Assembly: GCF_007859735.1 (NCBI RefSeq)
Contig: NZ_SIHI01000028.1
Coordinates: 1 to 44,428, forward strand
Origin: Thalassoglobus neptunius
GTDB taxonomy: Bacteria > Planctomycetota > Planctomycetia > Planctomycetales > Planctomycetaceae
Length of the DNA stretch: 44,428 nt
Direction: 5' to 3'
Position 1 is the stretch's first letter, and each line of letters opens with the position of its first letter. The notes below the pieces were generated by a model. It ran no database searches. It was given only the letters and a program-made list of their open reading frames with translations, and was not told the origin of the DNA. Position numbers and translations under genes: made by a program. Positions 17,999 through 27,760 of this stretch are shown piece after piece.

Positions 17999-20900
17999 AT
18001 GAAATCGACACCAGAGCAACACACTCCTACGGTCGTTCGCTTTCTTGATTCCTTTCTTCAGGAGGGAAATATCAAGTGGCTGCTCGGAGTGGGAACGCTG
18101 ATCCTCTTCAGTTCGTCAGCGATGCTGGTCACTTCTCACTGGGATTCCTATCCGCCACTCTGGAAGTATGCTGTCCTGCTGGCGTACACGGTCGGCATTC
18201 ACCTGTGTGGTCAATTGGCCTATCACCGTCTGAGTCTGCGAAAGACCGGAACGGGACTCATGGCCCTGACGACACTGCTGATTCCGCTGAACTTTGTCGC
18301 GTATCGCTGGGTACAACCGGATCAAATGCTCACCATTCATGGTGTGCTCGCGCAATCCGGTCTTCTCTTTTTACTCGCAGGAAACTGTCTTTTCTCGCTC
18401 TTCGCAGCCCAAAGAATCTTTACGCATTTTCTGCGAAAGCCGCAGTACTCGTTTCTCACGAGTTATCTGATTCTCTCCGCCAGTGGTGCGGTGATTCCTC
18501 TTCTTCCCTCAACGATTGCGCCATTCACGGCTCTCTTTCTCTGGGTTGTCTTTGCTGTCGGGACAATCAAAGTCAATCGGCACGCCTTCTGGTTGACTGA
18601 GGAGTTTCGTACTCCGAGGATTTTCGGGTTCTTTCCGATCATTCTTCTTGGTGTTCAATTTCTGTTGCTGTTCGCAACGATGCTGGCACCGCAGATCCCC
18701 GTTGAATGGATCGGATTAGGACTCGTCTTGACCGCGATTCCCATTCTTCAAGCTGCCGATTCGTTGGCACGAGTCGTTCAGGCACGCTCAGAAACTCCTC
18801 TTCCGACTCAACCCACCAGTGTTGTGCTGGCGCTATTGGGCGGAATTGCGATGGTCTTCGCGGGAGTTGCAATCTCTGCCTATGGATTCCCGTCGACCGT
18901 CGCAATCGTTCCGACCTCCTTGCTAGCAGCGATCGTAATGGGCTTCGCTGCTCATCGAACTCAAAGGAAAGAATTCGTCTGGTTGATGATTCTTGCAATC
19001 CTGACCACGTACCAAACATCGCCCGTCTTCATGAAACAGCTCGTGCGGTCGATGCTGGATGCCGGATCTTCTGCAATCGGTGAGGATCGAATGCCAATCG
19101 CGTTCTATGGATTGACATACCTCCCGCTACTCATCGCAACTTCTGGAGTCTCCGTTTGGCTCAAGCGACGTGGGGAGACGTTTTTCGCTCAACAACTTCA
19201 GACGTTCTCATTCGGTCTTCCGCTGATTCTTTTGCCTCTCGCATTAACGCATTCGAAAATGCTGTTTCCTGTCGGCCTGTCATTCACAGTGTTGTTTGCA
19301 TGCCATACGCTTCTCTTTCGCCTTCCATTTCTCAGGTTTACAACTCTCCTCTCCGCGTTCGTCGCAACTCTCGGAGCGACTTACTTCTTTCAGCAGGTCT
19401 TTGATTTTCACGGATCCGTGGGATTGTCTTTGACGACCTGGATTGCCGCCGGAGGACTCTTCTGGTTTCCAGGAGTTTATTTCGACCGCGCGGTCTCGAG
19501 AATCGAACTGATGGATGACTCGGACGCTCGACGACATTCCCCGGAGATCTTCCGTTGGAGCAGCTTAGGCATTGTTGCGATCTGTGCGATCATCTTCATT
19601 GCACTGGCTCCGAGCGGATCGGTTCCGATCATGACCGGGGTGATTTGCTTTGGTTTGCTCTTCGGCCATGCCTTCGCCTTTCAATCGACTTGGATCAGCG
19701 CTCTCACACTGACACTTTTGATGAGTCTTCCCATCACATTCGCCGGGCACAACAACTGGTCGATGGAGTCGTTGTTGAGCCTCGCCGGGAGTCTGCTCGT
19801 CTTGCTGTGTGCGGGTGAAGCGCTCATGAAGAGGTTTCCGGAATGGACACTCTCGAAAGTGTTTGCACCGGCAGCAAATATCGTGGCCTGCATCGCCGTT
19901 TTCTTGTTGCAGCTGATCTTAGTCCCGTACATGCTGGCCCATCTACAAACTCCGTTCGCATTTGCGATCTGGCTTCCTGTCGTCATCGCATTCTTGACTG
20001 GAGCCTATTTGGCCTGGAAGAACGATGCAGGTGTTCTCGTGGTGGCGACTCACACTTTCGGTCTCGTCGCGACGGGAGTTCTCACTCCGAAATTGATCGC
20101 CAACTTCACCCACATCACCGGTTTCGACAGAGTCCTTTGGATTCCCGTCACATGGGCCACGCTCTCAACACTTGGAACGGTCTCGCTTCGACTCACTCTT
20201 GTCGACCGTAAGAGCGCCGACGGTGAGACCTCAAACGCCTTGCGTGCAATCGAGTGGTGTTTCGCAGCCACGCTTGGCGGAATCGCTCTCGTGACCATCC
20301 CGGTCCTTGTCGGCCCGAGCAGAATCGCTGGTCTGATCAGCGTTGCAGGCGTTCTTCTTCTGACACTCAATCGACGACGCAGCCATCTCACCGAAATTCT
20401 TCTGTTGATTGGAAACGCGCAGCTTCTCGTGGCTGTCCTGCAATTGGTTCTGCCCGACTCGCGCTTCCTCTTTGAAATTCCATCAGAGAAACTTGTCGTC
20501 GCGGCACTTCCCATTTCGCTGGCTGCTGCACTCTCCGCATGGGGATGGTCGAGTGCCATTTCGCCCCGGAGCCGATTCTCAGAACAGACTTCCGAGTTCT
20601 TTCAAGCTCTGAGCCTCGGAGCGATTCTCTTCTCAGTTTGGAGCGGCTTCAAGCACAATGCTCTCGTTCTGCTCGGAACTTGCAGTTTCATCATCGTCGC
20701 TGGCCTTCAGGCTCAAATCGCTCGAAAGATGAGCCAACGTACTCATCCAACTGTCGAGGGCACCAATATCAGTGCGATAATGGCAACCCGGGCGACCTAT
20801 CGAGCCTGGATTGCCATTGGACTCGTTCTCGCAGCCATCGCCCATTTGCGATGGACCGGATTCCTGCTGGTCGGTGTGATTCTGAGTAGTTTCGCTCCGA

Positions 20901-21646
20901 TGATCTTGGCACTATTGACCTTGGGACTCGCCCATCAAGCGAAGCGTTCGGTGTCGTGGACCATCTTTGCTGACCCACTTCGGAAGACCGCGACAGCACT
21001 TCCAGCGGCGACGATTCCCATGGTCTTTCATCAGCATCTTGCTTACCCAAGTCCTGAGTGGTTGGGGATTCAGAGCCTCGCGTTGTTGTTGACGTCAGGA
21101 TTCTATTTCTGGAGGGGAATTGAACGCGATCGCCCATGGTTTGTTGTCGCATCAGCTGCGATCTTCAACGTGTCACTTGCGATCTTCTGGAAGGAACTTC
21201 GCTGGACCGATCCGCAACTCTTTCTCATCCCGGCTGGATTGTCAGTCCTGGTTCTCGTTGAAACCTTGCGATCACAAATTCCAAAGGGACTCCTGAACCC
21301 ACTGCGATACGTTGGCGCCCTGACGGTCCTTGTTTCTCCCACATTCCAAATCGTGGGTGGAAACTGGCTTCACATCATCACTTTGATGGTGTTGTCGCTT
21401 CTGATCCTCATCGTGTCGATGGGACTCCGAATCAAAGCTCTGATGTATACCGGAACGGCGTTTCTGGTCGCCGACTTGCTCGCCCTTGTCATCCGAGGGA
21501 CGTTCGACCACCCAAGCCTCCTCTGGCTGACGGGAATTGCTATTGGGTTAGCCGTCATTGGCCTCGCAGCTTATTGCGAACGTCACCGCGAAGCGATGCT
21601 GCAGAAGTTCCGCTTCATCGCTGCCGAGTTGGAGACCTGGAACTGA
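17999..21646 (+). CDS. Giant polytopic membrane protein (DUF2157-like)
   Basis: About 1,215 residues, almost entirely hydrophobic, with roughly 30 membrane segments separated by short loops. The N-terminus (FLDSFLQEGNIKWLLGVGTLILFSSSAMLV) resembles the start of DUF2157-type membrane proteins found in planctomycetes. No transporter, glycosyltransferase or kinase motif was seen, so no function is assigned. ATG 17999 has GGAG 7 nt upstream. It is followed 80 nt later on the same strand by the PspA-like gene, a pairing that hints at a membrane-integrity role, which is inference only. Confidence 0.75.
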   Translation: MKSTPEQHTPTVVRFLDSFLQEGNIKWLLGVGTLILFSSSAMLVTSHWDSYPPLWKYAVLLAYTVGIHLCGQLAYHRLSLRKTGTGLMALTTLLIPLNFVAYRWVQPDQMLTIHGVLAQSGLLFLLAGNCLFSLFAAQRIFTHFLRKPQYSFLTSYLILSASGAVIPLLPSTIAPFTALFLWVVFAVGTIKVNRHAFWLTEEFRTPRIFGFFPIILLGVQFLLLFATMLAPQIPVEWIGLGLVLTAIPILQAADSLARVVQARSETPLPTQPTSVVLALLGGIAMVFAGVAISAYGFPSTVAIVPTSLLAAIVMGFAAHRTQRKEFVWLMILAILTTYQTSPVFMKQLVRSMLDAGSSAIGEDRMPIAFYGLTYLPLLIATSGVSVWLKRRGETFFAQQLQTFSFGLPLILLPLALTHSKMLFPVGLSFTVLFACHTLLFRLPFLRFTTLLSAFVATLGATYFFQQVFDFHGSVGLSLTTWIAAGGLFWFPGVYFDRAVSRIELMDDSDARRHSPEIFRWSSLGIVAICAIIFIALAPSGSVPIMTGVICFGLLFGHAFAFQSTWISALTLTLLMSLPITFAGHNNWSMESLLSLAGSLLVLLCAGEALMKRFPEWTLSKVFAPAANIVACIAVFLLQLILVPYMLAHLQTPFAFAIWLPVVIAFLTGAYLAWKNDAGVLVVATHTFGLVATGVLTPKLIANFTHITGFDRVLWIPVTWATLSTLGTVSLRLTLVDRKSADGETSNALRAIEWCFAATLGGIALVTIPVLVGPSRIAGLISVAGVLLLTLNRRRSHLTEILLLIGNAQLLVAVLQLVLPDSRFLFEIPSEKLVVAALPISLAAALSAWGWSSAISPRSRFSEQTSEFFQALSLGAILFSVWSGFKHNALVLLGTCSFIIVAGLQAQIARKMSQRTHPTVEGTNISAIMATRATYRAWIAIGLVLAAIAHLRWTGFLLVGVILSSFAPMILALLTLGLAHQAKRSVSWTIFADPLRKTATALPAATIPMVFHQHLAYPSPEWLGIQSLALLLTSGFYFWRGIERDRPWFVVASAAIFNVSLAIFWKELRWTDPQLFLIPAGLSVLVLVETLRSQIPKGLLNPLRYVGALTVLVSPTFQIVGGNWLHIITLMVLSLLILIVSMGLRIKALMYTGTAFLVADLLALVIRGTFDHPSLLWLTGIAIGLAVIGLAAYCERHREAMLQKFRFIAAELETWN

Positions 21647-21726
21647 CTTTTGTGCGAAGCATTCCAATCCGGCTGCTTCGCAATCTTCTTGTTGCTCGTA
21701 TTTCCTTTCACGACTGGAGAATGACA

Positions 21727-22410
21727 ATGTCATGGTTTCAACAATTTACTTTCGTAATGCGTTCCAATCTCACCGCGATTCGAGACAAGGTCGAAGCCCC
21801 TGAACGAATGCTTCACCAACTGATCTGTGATATGGAGGAAGAACTGAACTCGGTGAAGCAATCTGTGGCTGCCGCGATCGCCGACGAAATTCAACTCGGT
21901 AAGGAGGTCGAGTCCATTCGGAGCGAGATTGGAGAATGGGAAGGGCGGGCCGAGTCCGCTCTTCAGAAAGGCAAAGAAACGCTCGCCAAACAAGCACTTG
22001 ATCAAAAGATGCGTCTTGAAGAACGCCTTCAATCGATTGAACAGGTCTACGAATCTCAATGTTCACAGACGGCGAAGCTGCAAACGTCGTATCGGGATCT
22101 CGAAGACAAAATTCGACAGGCTCGACACAAACGAACGTTGCTCATCGCACGGCTGGCTCAGGCTCAATCTCGGCAGAAGATCAATCAAGCGATTGACTCA
22201 GCGGAATCTCAATCCGCGTTCGCGCAGTTTCATCGCCTTGAAGAAAAGGTGAATCGAGAAGAGAGCCTGGGTCAGGCCTACGATCGTCTCGACGGCAAAG
22301 ATCCCGAAGCTGACGAACTGACTGCCCAGTTCGACGCTGAAGAACGAAAAGAGAAGCTGGAGGCAGAGTTTGAAGAATTGAAACGTCGGCTGCAAACTCC
22401 TGCATCCTGA
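21727..22410 (+). CDS. PspA/IM30 (Vipp1) family protein
   Basis: A 227-residue, almost all-helical, highly charged protein. The start MSWFQQFTFVMRSNLTAIRDKVEAPERMLHQLICDMEEEL matches the PspA/IM30 pattern: an amphipathic N-terminal helix for membrane contact followed by DPxxxLxQ-type spacing (here APERMLHQ). The rest is a long coiled coil (about 25-225). The family belongs to the ESCRT-III superfamily and maintains or remodels the inner membrane under stress. ATG 21727 lies 7 nt after GGAG; the ATG at 21721 is too close to it. Likely co-transcribed with the upstream giant membrane protein. Confidence 0.85.
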   Translation: MSWFQQFTFVMRSNLTAIRDKVEAPERMLHQLICDMEEELNSVKQSVAAAIADEIQLGKEVESIRSEIGEWEGRAESALQKGKETLAKQALDQKMRLEERLQSIEQVYESQCSQTAKLQTSYRDLEDKIRQARHKRTLLIARLAQAQSRQKINQAIDSAESQSAFAQFHRLEEKVNREESLGQAYDRLDGKDPEADELTAQFDAEERKEKLEAEFEELKRRLQTPAS

Positions 22411-22546
22411 GATTGACAGCGTCGCTTCATCTCTCACTCAATGAAAACGATTCGGGGCGAATGTTGGGGATTCGGTGATTCGATCTCCCTCAGAATGCCC
22501 TGAATTTTCAATTGCGTTCGTGTTCGTACAGGAATCAGGCAAGACA

Positions 22547-22627
22547 ATGAGACAACTTCGACTTCTCTTTCGCGACCTCTTCCGGTTGGTTCGTGCCTGG
22601 TGGACGATTGATCGGATTCGCCCATAA
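22547..22627 (+). CDS. Candidate 26-aa amphipathic microprotein
   Basis: ATG to TAA, 26 codons, beginning MRQLRLLFRDLFRLVRAWW. Arg residues alternate with Leu/Phe/Trp at helical spacing, giving a basic amphipathic helix. AGGAA lies about 12 nt upstream and AGGC about 6 nt upstream. It is on the same strand, 136 nt after the PspA-like gene. Short enough to arise by chance. Confidence 0.25.
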   Translation: MRQLRLLFRDLFRLVRAWWTIDRIRP

Positions 22628-22677
22628 CAGGCAATTTCCAGAACAGTCACAAACCTGCTGATGTGTTGCTCTCCCTT

Positions 22678-22767
22678 TCAGTCATCTTTACGAAACGCCA
22701 TTGCAACCAACGCACCGACAAGTAGTACACCTCCAATTAACAAAGGGAGTCCCAAAATCGATGCCAT
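22678..22767 (-). CDS. Candidate 29-aa single-span membrane microprotein
   Basis: ATG to TGA, 29 codons: MASILGLPLLIGGVLLVGAL, then VAMAF and a charged end RKDD. It is one clean transmembrane helix with a basic-then-acidic C-terminus, as in many genuine small membrane proteins. GGAA lies about 9 nt upstream. Its position on the opposite strand means it would be its own unit. Confidence 0.35.
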   Translation of the reverse strand: MASILGLPLLIGGVLLVGALVAMAFRKDD

Positions 22768-23407
22768 GACTTGTGTTCCGAGTTAATGCTGATCTGTCGA
22801 GCGACTTCAACTCCCGTTGACAACGACTCGCACGAGCAGAGCCGCCATTCGCGGAAAGGATTAAATTTCGGGGAGTTGAGAGCAACATAGAAAAGGGCGC
22901 TTGGGCATGTTGCTCTTATCCCAAAACGAACGATCTTGTGACAACCATTCTGAATGCCGCATCCGATCATACGGTTTCCTTTTCCGTTTCACACGCAATC
23001 AATTTCGGGATCGCGAATTTTCATTGAATTCAGTGACAACAACGGATGTCTGACGTTCGGTCCAACGATCGATCTGGGATCAGTCATTGAAGAGAGCCTC
23101 ACGGGCGCGTTTTCCGCTCGTAAAATACACATCGACAAAATCCGGGAGATTGCGCAAAATGCCCGCTCGTCAGGAGAAGCGGGTCCCTGTTCGCCTTGAG
23201 ATTCAGAATTCAAGGCATGCACGAGTTCCCAAACGATAGACGAATTGAAACGGGACCAGTGTCCTCAGTTGTCCGAGTCGCGAAGACCAAAATTCGTAAA
23301 TCAATGAACGTAAAAATCGCTGAATCCTCACGTTCGACGATTCAATTCATTTAGAAAATACTGCCTTCAGGGCTGATCAAATTCGTCAATTCAGGGAAGG
23401 GGTGACG

Positions 23408-24100
23408 ATGTTTTGTTCACAATGCGGCGTGGAAGCTGACGGGAAATTCTGTTTTGCGTGCGGGCATCGTCTTCATCAGATCGATGGGGATATTCATGAA
23501 TCAAACGCTGCCCCACCCGAGAATGAACTGATTGCCCCTCCGAGTTACGCGGTCAATTGGGAAGATGACATCTGCTACGAGCAGGTGTTGCAAGCGGACG
23601 CCGTCCGTTCCGCAATTGCCGAGCATGGATCGAAAGCGATTGAGGGTTTCTCCGGCGAAGACTGCCTCGCGATTTACGATAAGATTGTTCCGTCGCCGAT
23701 CCCGCTGGCGAAACTTGCGACAGTAATTCAGCCCCTTTACGCCTCCTTTGGAGTGCGCACCGGCAAAACAAGAGAAGGGACCGTGAACGCTCCTCCCGGA
23801 GTCGTTCTCGCACGGGCTCTCTGTTCGCTGGCGAAACATGCTCAACCGTTCCAGCGAGTTGAACAGGCAGAAGATCGTTGCACGTTGATCGCTGAGTTCC
23901 CATCGTCGATTTGGGCTCTCAAAGGAGAAATTCGAGTCACCGTCACGAAACAGGTCAACGAGACACACGTCAGCGCTCTGACAGACATCCCCGGACAAGC
24001 ATTTGACTGGGGAAAAAGCACCAAAGCACTCGAAAGACTGTTCGCCGACTTACACTCCGAAATGGGCATTCCGCGGACCAGACAACACCGGGCTGCATAG
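23408..24100 (+). CDS. Zinc-ribbon protein of unknown function
   Basis: About 230 residues. The N-terminus is a CxxC...CxxC zinc ribbon (Cys3, Cys6, Cys15, Cys18: FCSQCG...FCFACGH). A ~30-residue flexible linker follows, then a ~180-residue domain I do not recognise, with alternating helix and strand (VVLARALCSLAKHAQPF, CTLIAEFPSSIWALKGEIRVTVTKQ). The second part could be a small ligand-binding or immunity-like fold; this is a guess. ATG 23408 follows AAGGGG by 7 nt. Convergent with the ComEC gene. Confidence 0.7.
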   Translation: MFCSQCGVEADGKFCFACGHRLHQIDGDIHESNAAPPENELIAPPSYAVNWEDDICYEQVLQADAVRSAIAEHGSKAIEGFSGEDCLAIYDKIVPSPIPLAKLATVIQPLYASFGVRTGKTREGTVNAPPGVVLARALCSLAKHAQPFQRVEQAEDRCTLIAEFPSSIWALKGEIRVTVTKQVNETHVSALTDIPGQAFDWGKSTKALERLFADLHSEMGIPRTRQHRAA

Positions 24101-24196
24101 AAGTCCTGGAGAGAACAAACACAACTCGTCCTGACTTCTCAAGTGAATCTGCGACAACCTCGGTCGGTGATACTCGCCACGATATCTTCGGTTTCG

Positions 24197-26716
24197 TCAC
24201 TGCGGATTTGGCTCTTCCAGAAACCGGTCCACTGAAATTCTTCCCGAACGATTGATTCGAAGCGTTAACGCTCCCGATTCCACTGTCGTCGCGACGGAAA
24301 CATCATCTGGCACAAATGACCGCAGTCGCGGACCGACCGATCGATCTGAAGTGCTAACGACGAGCAATTCCGAGGAAATCCATTCGAGTAGATCCAACGG
24401 ATTGGAACTCTTCGCACCGTGATGTGGAGACATCAAGATATCGCACCGATTCCGCGGAGAAGACAACAGCCGCTTCAGACCATCTTCTTCAACATCTCCG
24501 GTCAGCAGCAGTGAACGCTCGCCATACGTCAACTTCATGACAAGACTTTGAGCGTTGTCAGATTTCGATTGAAAGTCTCCTGTCGGATGAAGGATTTCAA
24601 TCCTGATGGATGGATCGTGATCGTCAGTTTTCAGCACGTCGTTCGCCTGAAGTAATTCGATCTCGACGTTCCGTTTGGCAGCGGCTTCACAGAGTTCGAA
24701 CGTTCCGCGTTGTGTGAAGTCCAAAAAAGACTGGCCGATCAGAAGTTTTCTGACAGGGAATTGATCGAGAACGCCAAAGAGGCCGCTGAAATGATCGTGG
24801 TCCGCATGAGAGACAAGAACCGCATCGATGCGATGTTGGTTTCGGCTCCATAAATAATCCTTCACAGCACTCTCAGCTCGCGAACCGTTGCCTGTGTTCC
24901 CAGCGTCGTAGAGAAGGACTTCTCCGGAGGGAAGTTCGATCACCATCGCTAACCCATGACCGACATCCAGAACGGTGACTCTCAGTTCATCACTCTTTGG
25001 AGGAAGGAGTGCCAACCAGGCCATCCCCAGACACCAAACAGACAGCGAGACACAGGTGCCTTTTTGAATCGTTGGCCACCGACTCGCTGCAACACTGACC
25101 GGCAACAGCACGTAGAAACCGGTGAGCCACCAGCTTGGAAATCCTGAGAAACAAAAGTGCCCGCCGGGAAGATCGGAGGCTGACTGAATGATCCACAGAA
25201 ACGCCCGGAGTGCTGCATCGAAAACTGCTCCCGTCAAGTGGCCCAGAACAGGCAGAAACCAACCGGTCAGGAGGAAAACATAACCCGCTCCCAAAACAAT
25301 TCCGGCAAACGGGATGAGCAAGAGATTCAGCAGCAGGCCAATGGGAGCCACGATATGAAACGAAGAGAGAATCAAAGGAAACGTCACGAACCAGATCGTG
25401 GCCGTGATCACAGTTCCCTGCACAAGCCACCGGATGGCGGGCCTGATCCGTTCGAGCCAGCGCCAGTTTTCTGAGAGAAGGGCATCACTCTTTGTCGCAG
25501 CGACTCGAAGTCGCTTCAAGAGATCGATACTCCAGATGATCGCCAGAACGGCAAGGAACGAAAGTTGGGCTCCTAAGTCAAATAAATCTTCTGGCGATAT
25601 TAAAAGCAGGACCAACGCGCAACACGCCAGTGCATTTAATAAGTCCACATGTCGGCGGCGAGTTGCGCCAAAGATCACCAGACAAATCAACAGGGTCGCT
25701 CTGAGAACCGGCGGGCGGTGATTCGTCAGCCCTGCATAGAGAATTGTGACGACGAGAATCGCAACTGCCGTTTTTCTTTCCGATAGACTGAAGAACCGGG
25801 AAACGAGAGTCACAAACCCGGCAAGAATCCCAACATGGAGACCGGAGATTGCCAGCAGATGCATGGCGCCACTCTCCTGAAAAATCTCGCGATCCTGCTT
25901 TGTCAGTTGCGTTCGATCTCCCAGCAACATTGACAGCGCCAAAGACTGCGACTTTGGACTTAAGTTTTCGACGAACAGCCGACGGCACTCCTCACGGACC
26001 GCTTCGCGAACTCTGAGTAGCTTCCACCAGAGGTTTGAGGGTCTCGACGTCACTTCCAAAGCAGCCGGATGGGAAACACTGAGGAGAACACTGATCCCCT
26101 CGCGACGAAGCAGCTTCGCAAAGTCATACCCGTCGGGATTGCTCAGCGGTTGCGGACGTCGCAATGATCCGACCACTTCGACGAAATCTCCAACCTGTGC
26201 TGTGGTGAGGTGCCCACTGACGCGAACTCGAACGGTCCCTGAAACAGAAGCCCATTCCTCAGAGACCTGAAGCTCATCAACTCTTAAATCACAGATCGAA
26301 GAATCGAGTTCGAGCCACGAGGGAATTCGAGGCCCATACTCAGCTTCGTCAATGACAACACTGGTTGTAAGTTGGCCGCGAACCCGAACGGGAACGCCCT
26401 CGACGCTCGCATACTCTCGAACCGTTGCCTCCTGTTGCAACTCGACAACCTGGTGATGTCGGATTGCTCCTGTGATGACGCAGCTAAGCAAAACCGCCCA
26501 CGTGCCCAAACGTTCTCTCTGAATGTACAACGCACTTGCCGCGACGAGCAGACAGAAACATCCAGTACCCCAGAGTGCGAGAAATGAAATGTCGTATGGC
26601 GACTCAAATGCCGCGTCGAGTGCAATTCCCAGTCCGATCGCCAAAGCTCCGATCAGAGCAGGGCGGTGGACGTGATGAACCTTCCGGGGATTGGAATCTC
26701 GCAATGACTCAATCAC
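24197..26716 (-). CDS. comEC: ComEC/Rec2 DNA-uptake channel with metallo-beta-lactamase domain
   Basis: An 839-residue inner-membrane protein that moves single-stranded DNA into the cell during transformation. N-terminal membrane helices and an OB-like periplasmic domain (about 20-190) come first. The Competence domain (about 245-530) contains EIFQESGAMHLLAISGLHVGI. The C-terminal metallo-beta-lactamase domain (about 575-839) has SHADHDHFSGL (His-motif near residue 635), LLLTGDVE and MSPHHGA, consistent with nuclease activity. Full length for the family. GTG start with AGG about 9 nt upstream. It is likely in one operon with the sirtuin gene and the small frame between them. Confidence 0.93.
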   Translation of the reverse strand: MIESLRDSNPRKVHHVHRPALIGALAIGLGIALDAAFESPYDISFLALWGTGCFCLLVAASALYIQRERLGTWAVLLSCVITGAIRHHQVVELQQEATVREYASVEGVPVRVRGQLTTSVVIDEAEYGPRIPSWLELDSSICDLRVDELQVSEEWASVSGTVRVRVSGHLTTAQVGDFVEVVGSLRRPQPLSNPDGYDFAKLLRREGISVLLSVSHPAALEVTSRPSNLWWKLLRVREAVREECRRLFVENLSPKSQSLALSMLLGDRTQLTKQDREIFQESGAMHLLAISGLHVGILAGFVTLVSRFFSLSERKTAVAILVVTILYAGLTNHRPPVLRATLLICLVIFGATRRRHVDLLNALACCALVLLLISPEDLFDLGAQLSFLAVLAIIWSIDLLKRLRVAATKSDALLSENWRWLERIRPAIRWLVQGTVITATIWFVTFPLILSSFHIVAPIGLLLNLLLIPFAGIVLGAGYVFLLTGWFLPVLGHLTGAVFDAALRAFLWIIQSASDLPGGHFCFSGFPSWWLTGFYVLLPVSVAASRWPTIQKGTCVSLSVWCLGMAWLALLPPKSDELRVTVLDVGHGLAMVIELPSGEVLLYDAGNTGNGSRAESAVKDYLWSRNQHRIDAVLVSHADHDHFSGLFGVLDQFPVRKLLIGQSFLDFTQRGTFELCEAAAKRNVEIELLQANDVLKTDDHDPSIRIEILHPTGDFQSKSDNAQSLVMKLTYGERSLLLTGDVEEDGLKRLLSSPRNRCDILMSPHHGAKSSNPLDLLEWISSELLVVSTSDRSVGPRLRSFVPDDVSVATTVESGALTLRINRSGRISVDRFLEEPNPQ

Positions 26717-26725
26717 TCGCTCGAC

Positions 26726-26911
26726 CTATCCACGTTCGATAGCTGTCATCGGTTTTCTGCCTTCGCCTGAAAACTCTTCTTCTCCTGAGAGTGACATTCG
26801 CTCGCTTGAACTCACAAGAATCCGTCCAATACTTCTCTCCCTCAAGGGAAGAACGACATCATTGGCGTCGGTTGTGACGTCATCAAATTGCCATCCGACA
26901 CAGTCGTTCAT
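26726..26911 (-). CDS. Possible 61-aa protein between sirtuin and comEC
   Basis: Its ATG overlaps the sirtuin stop as ATGA, and its stop lies 9 nt before the comEC GTG, the spacing expected of an operon gene. The product is hydrophilic and has no recognised motif. The coding case rests only on the overlap and spacing. Confidence 0.35.
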   Translation of the reverse strand: MNDCVGWQFDDVTTDANDVVLPLRERSIGRILVSSSERMSLSGEEEFSGEGRKPMTAIERG

Positions 26912-27687
26912 TCCGTTTGATTCCAGTCGTGCAACACCTGATCGATGTTCGTCAAACTGGTTCCCAGGCTGTCCCGAATCACCACATCTGCTTGAGAGTC
27001 AAGGGGCGTTGGATCGCGATTGATGATCACCAACCGTGCGCCGAGTTGCTTTGCGCGTTCAGGGATTTCCGCAGCAGGATAGACGACAAGTGACAAGCCG
27101 AGGGCGAGAATCAGATCAGCCCGCATCGCCGAGTCCATCGCTGATTCCAACGTCTCCATGGGGAGTGCTTGACCAAACGAGACAGTGGCATGCTTCAGAA
27201 ATCCGTTGCATCGAGGACATCGAGGAGCCCGATCGGTCTTGAGAAACTCCTCGACCCATGAGTCCGCGCGCCATCGCTCCTCACAGCTCAGACAACAGAC
27301 CTCGCGTGCTGTGCCATGCAATTCCCAAATTTTGCGACTGCCAGCTTCAGCGTGTAAACCATCGATGTTCTGAGTGATCACGCCGTCAAGCATGCCCATC
27401 GATTCCCATCTCGCGAGAATCTGATGTGCGCAGTTGGGCTGCGCCCGTGCGAACTCAACATGAGTCTGCGACTTCTGCCGCCAGTATTCATGACGCTCGG
27501 ATTCGGATCTCAGAAAGTCATCGAAGTAGACTGTCCGGTTCTTTGACCACACTCCCCCAGGAGATCGAAAATCGGGAATTCCACTCTCTGTCGAAATTCC
27601 CGCTCCGGTGAACGCGACGACTGATTTCGCCGACCGCATCCAATGAGCAACCTGTTCGATCGCACTCAAGCAATCCTGATCTCTCAT
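26908..27687 (-). CDS. Sir2-family NAD-dependent protein deacylase
   Basis: A 259-residue sirtuin removing acetyl or other acyl groups from lysines using NAD+. Rossmann motif GAGISTESGIPDFRSPGG (GAG at 28-30), TQNIDGLH (QNID 106-109), catalytic His124 in ELHG, and a four-Cys zinc site (CCLSC at 131-135 and CPRC at 157-160). All key residues are present. ATG 27687 has GGAG 6 nt upstream; the ATG at 27699 does not. First gene of a likely operon with the 61-aa frame and comEC. Confidence 0.93.
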   Translation of the reverse strand: MRDQDCLSAIEQVAHWMRSAKSVVAFTGAGISTESGIPDFRSPGGVWSKNRTVYFDDFLRSESERHEYWRQKSQTHVEFARAQPNCAHQILARWESMGMLDGVITQNIDGLHAEAGSRKIWELHGTAREVCCLSCEERWRADSWVEEFLKTDRAPRCPRCNGFLKHATVSFGQALPMETLESAMDSAMRADLILALGLSLVVYPAAEIPERAKQLGARLVIINRDPTPLDSQADVVIRDSLGTSLTNIDQVLHDWNQTE

Positions 27688-27760
27688 TCGCGGCTCCATC
27701 GGAGATTCACCCGGATTCTTAATCGAACTCTTGCATTGGCGGCCACGTTCCGAAAGGAGT

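Larger units (their letters stand above)
22411..23407. other. 1-kb region without a firm gene
   Basis: Holds two microprotein candidates (22547-22627 + and 22678-22767 -). It also has a 6-bp G/C hairpin (23162-23167 with 23178-23183) followed on the - strand by cattttg, a possible weak terminator, and a 7-bp inverted repeat around 23198-23221. Frames of 60-80 codons on both strands between 22950 and 23220 overlap each other and look non-coding. Confidence 0.4.

Noticed and set aside
22954-23222. Frames of about 80 codons on both strands
   Set aside because: They overlap each other, lack ribosome-binding sites and show no recognisable pattern.
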